DNA from: an uncultured Collinsella sp.
GTDB lineage: Bacteria > Actinomycetota > Coriobacteriia > Coriobacteriales > Coriobacteriaceae
DNA length: 41,271 nt
Direction: 5' to 3'
Assembly (NCBI GenBank): GCA_902462065.1
Contig: CABQAK010000017.1
Location: forward strand, 1 to 41,271
The notes below the pieces were generated by a model. It saw only the letters and a list, made by a program, of their open reading frames with translations. It had not been told where the DNA came from and ran no database searches. Below, in pieces: positions 31,093 to 39,331 of the stretch; positions within the stretch are counted from its first letter, which is position 1, and each line of letters begins with the position of its first letter. A program made the position numbers and the translations under genes.

Positions 31093-31616
31093 GCGGCGTC
31101 GGAACGAAACGTGTGCTCAAGCTGTTGATCGACACGAACGTCTGGCTAGATTACTTTCTCGCTCGTACGAATGCGGCCAGGCCGATAGTCGAGCTCCTTT
31201 CTCGCGCGGCGGAAGCGGAGGATATCGTCCTCTTCTCGTCCTCCCTGTCTGTCAAAGACGTCTATTACATTCTGGGGAGGACGATGAAGGCCGACGCCCG
31301 CCGTGAGGGGGCTCTCACTCCCGAGGCCATCGCCGGTGCCGACGAGACAGCGTGGGCGTGTGTTCGCCTGATTCGGCAAAAGTCGATTATTGCCTCGGTC
31401 GGTGCAGACGAGGTCTTCGACTCCTTTGTGTTCAAGTATCATCACAACGACTTTGAGGACGACCTGATGCTGGGCGTCGCCAATCGCATTGATGCCGATT
31501 ACGTCGTGACAGAGGACAAAAATCTCATCAAACATACCAATGGTGTATGCATTAACGTTCAACAGGCGTTGAGGCTGGTTGAAGGGTCCAACGTCCCTTC
31601 GGCGCGGCCCGTCTAA
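31089..31616 (+). CDS. PIN-domain toxin (putative RNase)
   Basis: 175-residue PIN-fold protein. The first acidic residue is in LLIDTNVWLDYF (Asp15), followed by a central SVKDVYYIL, FEDDLMLGVA and VTEDKNL, giving the ring of Asp residues that binds Mg or Mn in PIN ribonucleases. The ATG at 31089 overlaps the antitoxin stop; a TTG 12 bases earlier is in frame but less likely. Base composition is slightly lower in GC than the flanking genes. RNase activity and target (often tRNA or rRNA) are inferred from family. Confidence 0.85.
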   Translation: MSGVGTKRVLKLLIDTNVWLDYFLARTNAARPIVELLSRAAEAEDIVLFSSSLSVKDVYYILGRTMKADARREGALTPEAIAGADETAWACVRLIRQKSIIASVGADEVFDSFVFKYHHNDFEDDLMLGVANRIDADYVVTEDKNLIKHTNGVCINVQQALRLVEGSNVPSARPV

Positions 31617-31764
31617 GCTGCTTTATCTTGATAAAGTGACGTTTCCTCACCGTTAGCCGATGATGCGAGGGCGCTCGGCGTTTTCGACTGGTTTATGCAC
31701 GCAAAGTCTGGGAATATACAAGTCGCATGTCTTACTGTCTAACCAGTTGCGCCAAGGAGGCACC

Positions 31765-33222
31765 ATGGACTACAAGATTACCGGCTACGAGCCCGCCCAG
31801 CTGTTCCATTTCTTTGAGGAGGTCAGCGCGATCCCCCGTGGGTCTGGCAACGAGAAGGGCATCAGCGATTTCCTGGTTGCGTTTGCCAAGGAGCGCGGCC
31901 TCGACGTGTATCAGGACGAGGTCTACAACGTCATCATTCGCAAGCCCGCTTCTGCCGGCGCCGAGAATGCCCCGGCCGTCATGTTGCAGGGCCACATCGA
32001 CATGGTGTGCGACAAGCTGGGCTCCGTTGAGCACGACTTTACGACCGATGGTATCGATCTGGTCGTCAAGGATGGCGTCCTCACAGCTAACGGCACCACC
32101 TTGGGCGCCGACAACGGCATTGCTGTCGCTCTGATGCTTACCGTGCTCAACGACGATTCGATTGCTCATCCGGCCCTCGAGTGCGTGTTCACCACCGACG
32201 AGGAGACCGGCCTGGTCGGCGCCGAGACGCTCGACAAGTCCCAGATCAGCGCCCGCACCATGATCAACCTCGATTCCGAGGAGGAGGGCGTGGCCACCGT
32301 CAGCTGCGCCGGCGGCGTCGTCGTTACCTACACCTGCCCCATCGTGCGCGAGCACAAGACCGGCAGCACCCTTACGCTCGAGATCTCTGGCCTGCTGGGT
32401 GGTCACTCCGGCAGCGATATCCACCTGGAGCGCGGCAACGGCAACCTCATCATGGCCCGCATCATCGACCGCCTGATGGTTGCCGGCGACCCCGCCATCG
32501 TTAGCTTTAACGGCGGCACCAAGGACAACGCCATCAACCGTGAGTGCAAGGCCGAGCTGGTTTACGCCGACCACGCTGCCGCCGAGGCCGCGGCCCAGAT
32601 CGCAAAAGGCATCATCGCCGACGTCACTGCCGAGCTTGAGGTCTTCGACCCCGGCTTTACCTGCACCGTCGAGATTGCCGATAACGCTGAGGTCGAGGCT
32701 ATGGATCAGAAGTCCGCGCTCGCCCTCATCCGCGCCCTGCGTCTTGCCCCTAACGGCGTGATTCGCCGCAACGTCGCCACCGACGGCTCCGTCGAGGTTT
32801 CCTCCAACATCGGTGTGGTTGCCACCTCTGACGACCAGGTCAAGATCATGCTGTCCCCGCGCTCCTCGATCACCTCGCTGCAGAACGAGTTCAAGGACCG
32901 CCTGCAGACGCTGGCCGATGTCCTGGGCTTCGACGCCAAGTTTGAGTTCGAGTATCCCGGCTGGAGCTATGCCGAGCATTCGCCGGTCCGCGACGTCTTT
33001 GTCGAGAGCTATCGCGAGCTCTTTGGCTCCGAGCTGCGCATCGAGTCCATTCATGCCGGCCTTGAGTGCGGCCTGTTTGCCGAGGCCCTGCACGGCCTGG
33101 ACGCCATCGCCGTGGGCCCGACGCTCTCCGATGTCCACACCCCGGACGAGAGCATGGAGCTCGCTTCTGCCGAGCGCTTCTACGAGCTGCTCATCGACGT
33201 TCTCAAGCGCCTCGCTGCGTAA
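31765..33222 (+). CDS. pepD: Aminoacyl-histidine dipeptidase PepD
   Basis: M20C metallopeptidase cutting dipeptides such as beta-Ala-His or Xaa-His, cytosolic. 485 residues, standard size. Zinc ligands and catalysts are visible: His77 and Asp79 in GHIDMV, Asp116 in GADNG, and Glu146/Glu147 in DEETG. ATG at 31765 after AAGGAGG. Upstream is a small hairpin CTTTATC/GATAAAG; a TATACA box at 31715-31720 is a weak promoter candidate. Its codon use looks native, unlike the toxin genes around it. Confidence 0.93.
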   Translation: MDYKITGYEPAQLFHFFEEVSAIPRGSGNEKGISDFLVAFAKERGLDVYQDEVYNVIIRKPASAGAENAPAVMLQGHIDMVCDKLGSVEHDFTTDGIDLVVKDGVLTANGTTLGADNGIAVALMLTVLNDDSIAHPALECVFTTDEETGLVGAETLDKSQISARTMINLDSEEEGVATVSCAGGVVVTYTCPIVREHKTGSTLTLEISGLLGGHSGSDIHLERGNGNLIMARIIDRLMVAGDPAIVSFNGGTKDNAINRECKAELVYADHAAAEAAAQIAKGIIADVTAELEVFDPGFTCTVEIADNAEVEAMDQKSALALIRALRLAPNGVIRRNVATDGSVEVSSNIGVVATSDDQVKIMLSPRSSITSLQNEFKDRLQTLADVLGFDAKFEFEYPGWSYAEHSPVRDVFVESYRELFGSELRIESIHAGLECGLFAEALHGLDAIAVGPTLSDVHTPDESMELASAERFYELLIDVLKRLAA

Positions 33223-33277
33223 AGATTGCGCTAGCAGCAGTCCGAGCCACGTGCTAGCGGATTGCAAATGACATTAC

Positions 33278-33324
33278 GAGAGGGGACACCCGGTCTTTGC
33301 GACAGGTGTCCCCTCTCTTCTTTT
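33278..33324 (+). terminator. Terminator of pepD
   Basis: Perfect 13-bp stem GAGAGGGGACACC / GGTGTCCCCTCTC with TTCTTTT after it. It lies just before the 3' end of the convergent hipA and may end only the pepD transcript. Confidence 0.9.
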
Positions 33325-33348
33325 AAGAAATGGGAAACTGATTGGCGT

Positions 33349-34653
33349 CTAGCCCATATCCGCCCTGATGAGGTCGAGGGCTCGCTGGCAGTTTTCGCGG
33401 ACGGGGCCGAGCATGTGCTCGCGCAGGTCCGCCATGCCGGGCAGGCCGGCGTACTCGTCCATGACCTCTTCCATGCAAACGGGTACCTCGTAGGCGAGGT
33501 CCATCATGGTCGCAAAGCAAAACTTCTCGGATAGCCCGGCATCGGTGAGCGCCGTCTCCAGCGCGGGGTCGCCCATACCGTGGTATCGGCGGATAGCGCC
33601 TGGACCGATGCGCCCCACACGATTTTCGCCGCCAACGCTCATGGCAAGGCGCGCCCGGCGGCGCATACGCTCGTATGCCAAGCCCGACGCGACATCGTAC
33701 ATGGGTGCGAGCGCCGCGTTTGTGCCTTTGCCAAGGATGAGCGAGTAGTTTTTAGCGTGTGCGTCAGGCGCTCCGATAATGGCGTTATAGAACAACATAT
33801 AGGTAAAAAGCACAAGATTCATGTGGTGGGGGACTGTGTTAATCAGTCGTTCTTGGATGTCTCGTGTAGTTGGTCCTCCGTCGGCGGTGTATTTCTGGTT
33901 TGGCAATACACCGAGCGCCTGGCAAAAGTCCTCCTGATGCAGCCTTTCGATATTTCCGCTGCTATTGACCATTCTGTCGTACCGTTCAACGACGAGCGCG
34001 GCTTCGTCTTCAAATGTGCAATAGGAGACGTTGGCAGTTGGAATGCCAACACGCCGAGCCGTTTTCATGCAGACGAATTCGTTTAAGGCCTGATGTTTGA
34101 ACCCAACGACACCATTTTTGAAGATATGGGTAGTGGGGGATGACCCTAGACATTCACACCATTGGCCATCATGCCAAGCTAGTGCAAATTTGCCTTGGTT
34201 GCCGCCCAGGGACCAGCTTTCGTTGGGGCCCATCCATGTCTCTCTTTCGTCATCGCGAATTGCTTTGAGCTTGTGAGCGATTTGAGAATTGGTAAGCGGG
34301 CGGTATGCCGAGACCCTGCCGCGGGCGGTGTCTAATTGATCGGCTCGACAAAACTGAACGGCCCCCGCGCAGTCAAGACCGATATGGCACAAGAGGGCGA
34401 CGGGGTTGTTGGATGCAACATCATGCTCGGTGGCAATAGCGCGACGTTGCTCTTGACTGTCGGGCAAAAGGCCAAATAGGAACGGGCGGACGATGTTATG
34501 GCCATACGTGCGATTGGAAAGCGGCATTGTTAGCGATAACGGTGCTCCGCGATAGGTTGGGGCGTATGCAAAGCTGCAGAGTCCATGCTCGTCTTGCCGG
34601 AGAGTGCCGGCGATTTCGCCACAAATGAGGGTCGCGAGCTCCATCTCTGCCAT
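33349..34653 (-). CDS. hipA: HipA-family kinase toxin
   Basis: Serine/threonine kinase toxin of the HipBA system; E. coli HipA phosphorylates glutamyl-tRNA synthetase and causes growth arrest. 434 residues. Kinase features are intact: the Ser148-containing loop SWSLGGNQGKFAL (autophosphorylation site by analogy with Ser150 of E. coli), Lys179 in THIFK, the catalytic PDAHAKN (Asp298, Asn302) and metal Asp320 in MYDVASG. Starts immediately after the hipB stop (TAA then ATG on the minus strand). Target in this organism unknown. Confidence 0.9.
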   Translation of the reverse strand: MAEMELATLICGEIAGTLRQDEHGLCSFAYAPTYRGAPLSLTMPLSNRTYGHNIVRPFLFGLLPDSQEQRRAIATEHDVASNNPVALLCHIGLDCAGAVQFCRADQLDTARGRVSAYRPLTNSQIAHKLKAIRDDERETWMGPNESWSLGGNQGKFALAWHDGQWCECLGSSPTTHIFKNGVVGFKHQALNEFVCMKTARRVGIPTANVSYCTFEDEAALVVERYDRMVNSSGNIERLHQEDFCQALGVLPNQKYTADGGPTTRDIQERLINTVPHHMNLVLFTYMLFYNAIIGAPDAHAKNYSLILGKGTNAALAPMYDVASGLAYERMRRRARLAMSVGGENRVGRIGPGAIRRYHGMGDPALETALTDAGLSEKFCFATMMDLAYEVPVCMEEVMDEYAGLPGMADLREHMLGPVRENCQRALDLIRADMG

Positions 34654-35085
34654 TTATTCCACAACCTTGCAGCCAAAGGAGAGGTTTGAAGTGCCGGAAA
34701 GGCCTTGCTCAGCTGCGATTTGGGCCAGTAAGGCACCATAGGAAGATGGCGTTTCTTGTCGAGTGGGTCGTCTGCCTACGCTTGGCTTTGGCAGGGTATT
34801 CGAGTTCGCGATAGGGAGGTTCACTATCGTCGTCGGATGTTCGGAGGGCGATGCGATGGAGTCGTTATCGCTTTGCGCGAAGAGACCTATGCCGAGTGCG
34901 TTAAAGACGGTCAGCAACTTGTCGAGTCGAATGCCGGTGGCGTCTCCTAGCTCGAGCGATGCGAGCAGGCGCTCCGAAACACCGGCTTTTTTAGCGAGGA
35001 CGGCACGGGTGATCCCTTGCGCCTCGCGTGCCTGGCGCACGTAGATGCCAGCTTGGCGCGGGGTGGTGATGGGAAGGGTATCCAC
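34654..35085 (-). CDS. hipB: HipB-like XRE-family antitoxin
   Basis: 143 residues. Residues about 12-65 form a helix-turn-helix (GITRAVLAKKAGVSERLLASLE), the rest is a Ser/Pro-rich tail ending in a short hydrophobic stretch. It would bind DNA and neutralise HipA. Begins with GTG (complement of 35083-35085) after an AGGAG site 6 bases away. The palindrome at 35101-35141 directly upstream is its likely operator. The long tail is not part of E. coli HipB (88 residues). Confidence 0.85.
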   Translation of the reverse strand: MDTLPITTPRQAGIYVRQAREAQGITRAVLAKKAGVSERLLASLELGDATGIRLDKLLTVFNALGIGLFAQSDNDSIASPSEHPTTIVNLPIANSNTLPKPSVGRRPTRQETPSSYGALLAQIAAEQGLSGTSNLSFGCKVVE

Positions 35086-35100
35086 GGCGATCTCCTAACG

Positions 35101-35141
35101 TGCAGACTTTTGCATGTCAGTATGACATGCAAAAGTCTGCA
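35101..35141. promoter_or_regulatory. Operator palindrome of hipBA
   Basis: Perfect inverted repeat with 19-bp arms (TGCAGACTTTTGCATGTCA and its complement) and the 3-base centre GTA. It sits 15 bases upstream of the hipB start codon, where HipB proteins bind to repress their own operon. Confidence 0.75.
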
Positions 35142-35202
35142 TGAGGCCTTGCGCTGGCGTTGAGTTATTTGGGATCGACTAAAACACTCGGCCCCGTTTT
35201 TT

Positions 35203-36495
35203 TTAAGCCCCAAACGCTCGAATGGGAACAACGTATACGCCGTCAGGGCGTTTATATGCGATTTCTCCCATTCCCGTGAGGACGGCAAGACACGCGGGGG
35301 GCTTCGTTCGTCCCATTTTGTCGCGGAGCAATTTATCCCTCATGCGCAGCAGGCTGCGGGCGCCTTGCTCGACTTTAGCTTCGCTGAGCTTGATCTCGAA
35401 TGCTCCCCATGTTCCATCCGCAAGCTCAACAACGGCATCGATTTCTAGGTCTGAATCGTCGCGGTAGTAGCGGACGGGGTGAGATCCTGCGGCATCGAGT
35501 GACGAGGCGTATACCTGCAAATCTCGCATGCAGAGGTTTTCAAATGCAAGACCGAGCGTCTGGTAGTCTTCGAGTAGGCTTTGGTTGTTAAGGCCCAGCG
35601 CTGCAACGGCTAAAGAGGGGTCTGCGAAGTAGCGTTTGGGCTTTGTCCTCATGCGATTGGGGGAGCGCGATGCCGGAACCCATCCGGGCAGCTCGTCAAT
35701 CAAATAGAGCTGCACGAGGTATTCAAGATGCTGTGAGACTTCTCGCTTTTGGGCGTCCGTTGGCGCCGTGTTACTATCCAGGGCAAATACATCACGGGCG
35801 AGCGTGACGTTTGTACAGGACTGTCCAAGATTTCGTGCAAGAGACTCTGCCACGCGTGAGCTTATGAGCTCGCGCCCGCCAAGGTCGGGAACGCTCTTAT
35901 TATGCACAGCATCGAGATAGCCCATGAGTACGGGCCGAATTGTGTCAGAAGTTAGTGCAAGCGCGTCGGGCCATCCGCCTCGACAAATGAGCTCGGTAAG
36001 AGAATCGATTCCCGACGCACAGGGGCATGGGGCAAACTCGCCTTTAAACAGGGCGGCTAGGCTTACCTTACCTGTTGAATCACCGCTCTCCTGAAGACTC
36101 ATGGGATGCATGCTCAGCCGACCGATTCGTCCGGCTCCGCTGTGGTTCACCTTGTCTTTTGCCGGCGTGGAAGAGCCTGTTAAGATCCACTGGCCCTTTT
36201 CCGTGGTGTCATCGACAGCATGGCGTACGCAGTCCCAAACCTGAGGGACGCGCTGCCACTCATCAATAACGTGAGGGGTCGCGCCAACGAGTGCATACTG
36301 TGGGTCGGACTCGATGAGCAATTGGTTCGAACCGCGATCGACGTATATGGCACTATTTGCATGGGCAAGCGCGGACCAAGTCTTTCCACACCATTTAGTG
36401 CCTGAGATCTCAACGGCGCCGAACAGATTGAGATATTGATCAATTTTCCGGTCGATGAGCCGTGGGATATACGTGTCTTTCGTCATCGTTGCCAT
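35203..36495 (-). CDS. DUF4143-type AAA ATPase
   Basis: 430-residue ATPase. Walker A is GTKWCGKT (residues 32-39) and Walker B is in HVIDEWQ (about 75-81), followed by a sensor region (LTGSSTPAKD) and a C-terminal DUF4143-like nuclease-fold half with an ExK-type stretch (AFEIKLSEAKV, near 370). Proteins of this kind are common accessory genes in gut bacteria; no function is established. Start ATG (complement of 36493-36495) after GAGGTAAAC. Its own promoter region carries four iteron-like repeats. Lower GC and mixed codon use suggest horizontal origin. Confidence 0.85.
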   Translation of the reverse strand: MATMTKDTYIPRLIDRKIDQYLNLFGAVEISGTKWCGKTWSALAHANSAIYVDRGSNQLLIESDPQYALVGATPHVIDEWQRVPQVWDCVRHAVDDTTEKGQWILTGSSTPAKDKVNHSGAGRIGRLSMHPMSLQESGDSTGKVSLAALFKGEFAPCPCASGIDSLTELICRGGWPDALALTSDTIRPVLMGYLDAVHNKSVPDLGGRELISSRVAESLARNLGQSCTNVTLARDVFALDSNTAPTDAQKREVSQHLEYLVQLYLIDELPGWVPASRSPNRMRTKPKRYFADPSLAVAALGLNNQSLLEDYQTLGLAFENLCMRDLQVYASSLDAAGSHPVRYYRDDSDLEIDAVVELADGTWGAFEIKLSEAKVEQGARSLLRMRDKLLRDKMGRTKPPACLAVLTGMGEIAYKRPDGVYVVPIRAFGA

Positions 36496-36517
36496 GCTGT
36501 TTACCTCGCACTTCTAT

Positions 36518-36609
36518 AAATACGAATAAAATCATACCCGAAAAACGAATAATACAGTCACATAAAAACGAATGAATCTTTACCCTGAAAACGAATGGCC
36601 TTGGACATT
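36518..36609. promoter_or_regulatory. Four iteron-like 23-bp direct repeats
   Basis: The 9-mer AAAACGAAT (AAATACGAAT in copy 1) occurs with exact 23-bp spacing: copies at 36518-36527, 36541-36550, 36564-36573 and 36587-36596. Units 1 and 3 also share ACCC near their ends. They occupy the gap between the ATPase start and the mntP stop, upstream of the ATPase gene on its strand, as an operator array would. Confidence 0.75.
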
Positions 36610-37186
36610 ACAGCACCAAAATCCCCAGATGCTCAAGCAGGATCTTAAGCCCGATGAGGATGAGCACGACGCCACCCACGATGGTGGCGAGCTTTTCGTA
36701 GCGCGCGCCAAAGGTGTGGCCGATCGCTACGCCGGCGACGGAGAAGATAAACGTTGTGACGCCGATAAGCGATACAGCGGGAACGATGTCGACCGAGAGC
36801 GCCGCAAACGAGATGCCTACGGCTAGGGCGTCAATTGAGATGGCGATGGCGAGGATCAGGTACTCGCCCAGGTCAATCTTTTCGGCATCCTTGTCGTCGC
36901 CTTCATCCTCGTCCTCGGTATAGGCTTCCCACAGCATTTTGCCGCCGATGAAGGCGAGCAGGATAAAGGCGATCCAGTGGTCGATGGGGCCGATGATGCC
37001 CATAAACTGGCTGCCAAGCGCCCATCCGATCACGGGCATGCCGGCCTGGAAGCCGCCAAAGAACAGCCCGAGCACTACGGCGACCTTAAGGTTGATCTTT
37101 TTCATGCCGAGACCCTTGCAGATGGAAACGGCAAAGGCGTCCATCGAAAGGCCAACGGCGAGCAGCACGAGCTCGGCGAGTCCCAT
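36608..37186 (-). CDS. mntP: Manganese efflux pump MntP
   Basis: Membrane exporter of Mn2+. 192 residues, six predicted helices in two DUF204-type halves, with the paired motifs GLSMDAFAVS (Asp16) and AISIDALAVG (Asp119) that form the metal path; an acidic loop (EDEDEGDDKD, 91-100) separates them. The start is the ATG at 37184-37186 (complement) after GAGGGAG. The long frame further upstream runs into a riboswitch and is not coding. Expression is controlled by the upstream yybP-ykoY element. Confidence 0.94.
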   Translation of the reverse strand: MGLAELVLLAVGLSMDAFAVSICKGLGMKKINLKVAVVLGLFFGGFQAGMPVIGWALGSQFMGIIGPIDHWIAFILLAFIGGKMLWEAYTEDEDEGDDKDAEKIDLGEYLILAIAISIDALAVGISFAALSVDIVPAVSLIGVTTFIFSVAGVAIGHTFGARYEKLATIVGGVVLILIGLKILLEHLGILVL

Positions 37187-37241
37187 AGTCTGGCTCCCTC
37201 TCTGCGGGCGAATCCGCGCGTACTTCTGGCAGGGGAGCAAC

Positions 37242-37376
37242 AAAAAAGACCCGTGGCGTACGCGTTGCGCGCACAGCCACGAGTCTCGTTCATTAAGGCA
37301 AGCCAGGCCGCATCGGCCAGTATGTTGACTTGCCGCGCTACCGGAGGCGAATCCGGTCACGCGACTACTCCCTCAT
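37242..37376 (-). promoter_or_regulatory. yybP-ykoY manganese riboswitch with terminator
   Basis: On the minus strand, conserved blocks occur in order: GGGAGTAG (start of the element), CAAGTCAACATACTGGCC, TTGCCTTAATGAACGAGAC. They are followed by a terminator stem GACTCGTGGC / GCCACGGGTC and TTTTTT (complement of 37242-37247). The class senses Mn2+ and turns on mntP-type genes when the metal is abundant, here by relieving the terminator. Only a weak promoter (TAGCAT) is visible upstream. Confidence 0.93.
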
Positions 37377-37535
37377 TTATGCGAATTCCGATGCTACCAC
37401 ATAAGCAGCTCATTTGGATTGGGGCTCTCAGCTGTGTTCGCTCATTCTGTAAGCATCGGATTTTGCGGGCGTCACAGGGGCAAACCGTGAGAAACTATTT
37501 AGCGTTTATGGAGCGTATACGATGGGAGCGATGCC

Positions 37536-38603
37536 TTGGATAAGAACGAGCTGCAAAAGCGTATGGAACAGGCCATCCGCCTGACTGCCCCCGGTCAGCC
37601 GATCCGCACCGCCCTCGACATGATCATTGCCGGTCACCTGGGCGCCCTTATCTGCGTCGGCGACACCGAAAACGTGCTCGCTGCCGGTAACGACGGCTTC
37701 CCGCTCAACATTTCGTTCACCTCGAACCGTCTGTTCGAGCTCTCCAAGATGGACGGTGCCATCGTCATCGACGGCGACCTCACCCAGATCCTGCGCGCCA
37801 ACTTCCACCTCAATCCCGATCCCTCGCTTGCCACGAGCGAGACGGGCATGCGTCACCGCACCGCCGCTCGCATGTCGGTGCTCACCGATGCCATCGTGAT
37901 CTCGGTCTCGGCCCGTCGTGCCGTCGTCAATGTGTACGTCCACGGCAAGAGCTACGAGATCCAGCCCGTCACCACCATCATGAGCTCGGTCAATCAGCTC
38001 GTAGCCACGCTCCAGACCACCCGTCAGTCGCTCGATCGCTCCTTGCTGCGCCTGACGGCCCTCGAGCTCGACGACTACGTCACGCTCGCCGACATTACCG
38101 GTATTTTCTCGAGCTTCGAGATCATGCAGCAGGCAAAGACCGAGCTTAAGGATTGCATCGTCAAGCTGGGCAATCAGGGCAAGCTCGTGCAGATGCAGCT
38201 CGAGCAGCTCGCCGGCTCCAGCATGGATACCGAGTACGACCTGATGATTCGCGACTACGCGAGCGATTCATCCGAGGCAAACGCCGAGAAGATTCGCGCC
38301 GAGCTTGCTCGTATGACGCCTAAGGACCTGTCCGACCCGCAGCATGTGGCGGCGGTTCTGGGCTATGACGACCTGGACGAGGACTCTGTCATGACGCCGC
38401 TGGGCCTGCGCACGCTTTCGCGCGTGTCCGTCGTGCGCGACGGCGTGGCCGAGAAGATTGTCGACGAGTATGGCTCGCTGCAGGAGCTCATGGACGACAT
38501 CAGCGAGGATCCGGAGCGCCTGGGCGACTTTGGCGTTAACAACCCTGCCATTCTTGCGGACTCGCTGTACCGCATGAAGGGCACCAAACAGGGGAACGCA
38601 TAA
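37536..38603 (+). CDS. disA: DNA integrity scanning diadenylate cyclase DisA
   Basis: Makes cyclic di-AMP and monitors DNA integrity. 355 residues: N-terminal diadenylate cyclase domain with DGA (73-75) and RHR (106-108) catalytic motifs, a helical linker and a C-terminal helix-hairpin-helix DNA-binding domain. Begins with TTG (37536), with GGGAGCG upstream; no ATG or GTG in frame is better placed. The next gene overlaps by 1 base, so the four-gene run disA-ispD-ispF-cysS is one operon. Confidence 0.95.
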   Translation: MDKNELQKRMEQAIRLTAPGQPIRTALDMIIAGHLGALICVGDTENVLAAGNDGFPLNISFTSNRLFELSKMDGAIVIDGDLTQILRANFHLNPDPSLATSETGMRHRTAARMSVLTDAIVISVSARRAVVNVYVHGKSYEIQPVTTIMSSVNQLVATLQTTRQSLDRSLLRLTALELDDYVTLADITGIFSSFEIMQQAKTELKDCIVKLGNQGKLVQMQLEQLAGSSMDTEYDLMIRDYASDSSEANAEKIRAELARMTPKDLSDPQHVAAVLGYDDLDEDSVMTPLGLRTLSRVSVVRDGVAEKIVDEYGSLQELMDDISEDPERLGDFGVNNPAILADSLYRMKGTKQGNA

Positions 38604-39331
38604 TGGCGCCCGTATGCGCCGTGGTCGTTGCCGGTGGCAGCGGCCAGCGCTTTGGTAACCCCGGTGGCAAGCAGCTCGTCAATGTAGCGGGCCGTCCGCT
38701 TATGAGCTGGTCCATCCGCGCATTTGACCGTAGCGATAAGGTTGGCCACATCGTCGTTGTTTGCCCTGCCGAGCGTCGTGCCGAGATGCGCCGCCTGGCC
38801 ATCGACCCGTTTGACTATGACACGCCCATCAGTTTTGCCGATGCCGGCGATACCCGCCAGGACTCCACCCGCGCCGGCGTGCACGCGGTGCCGGCGGGCT
38901 TTGAATACGTCGCCATTCACGATGGCGCTCGTCCGCTCATTACGACCGAGGCCATCGACCATGCCATCGACGTGCTTATGGGCGACCGTGCCCTTGACGG
39001 TGTCGTGTGCGGACAGCCCGCGATCGACACGCTCAAGATCGTCGACGGCGATAATATCGTCGAGACGCCGCCGCGCGAGCTCTATTGGGCCGCGCAGACG
39101 CCGCAGATCTTTAGCGTCGACGCCATGAAGCGTGCTCACGCCGCAGCTATCGCCGAGGGGTTTATCGGCACCGACGATTCGTCGCTGGTCGAGCGCATGG
39201 GCGGACGCGTACGTTGCGTCCAGAGTCCGCGCGATAACCTTAAGGTGACGGTGCCCGAGGACCTGCGTCCCGTAACCGCGATTCTGCTCGGCCGCATGGC
39301 CGAGGGAGAGGACCTTCCCCATGTTCAGTAA
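38603..39331 (+). CDS. ispD: 2-C-methyl-D-erythritol 4-phosphate cytidylyltransferase IspD
   Basis: Transfers CMP to methylerythritol phosphate in the MEP pathway. 242 residues, usual length. The nucleotide loop VVVAGGSGQRFG (8-19), the DTRQDSTRAGV segment and the C-terminal NLKVTVPEDL block are characteristic. ATG overlaps the disA stop (TAATG); ends 11 bases inside ispF. Confidence 0.95.
   Translation: MAPVCAVVVAGGSGQRFGNPGGKQLVNVAGRPLMSWSIRAFDRSDKVGHIVVVCPAERRAEMRRLAIDPFDYDTPISFADAGDTRQDSTRAGVHAVPAGFEYVAIHDGARPLITTEAIDHAIDVLMGDRALDGVVCGQPAIDTLKIVDGDNIVETPPRELYWAAQTPQIFSVDAMKRAHAAAIAEGFIGTDDSSLVERMGGRVRCVQSPRDNLKVTVPEDLRPVTAILLGRMAEGEDLPHVQ

Noticed and set aside
31732..33267. Minus-strand open frame of 511 codons opposite pepD
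   Set aside because: Antisense shadow; pepD has all its metal ligands in the plus-strand frame.
35142..35202. Plus-strand terminator suggested by the T-run at 35197-35204
   Set aside because: There is no plus-strand gene ending here and the preceding sequence forms no good stem.
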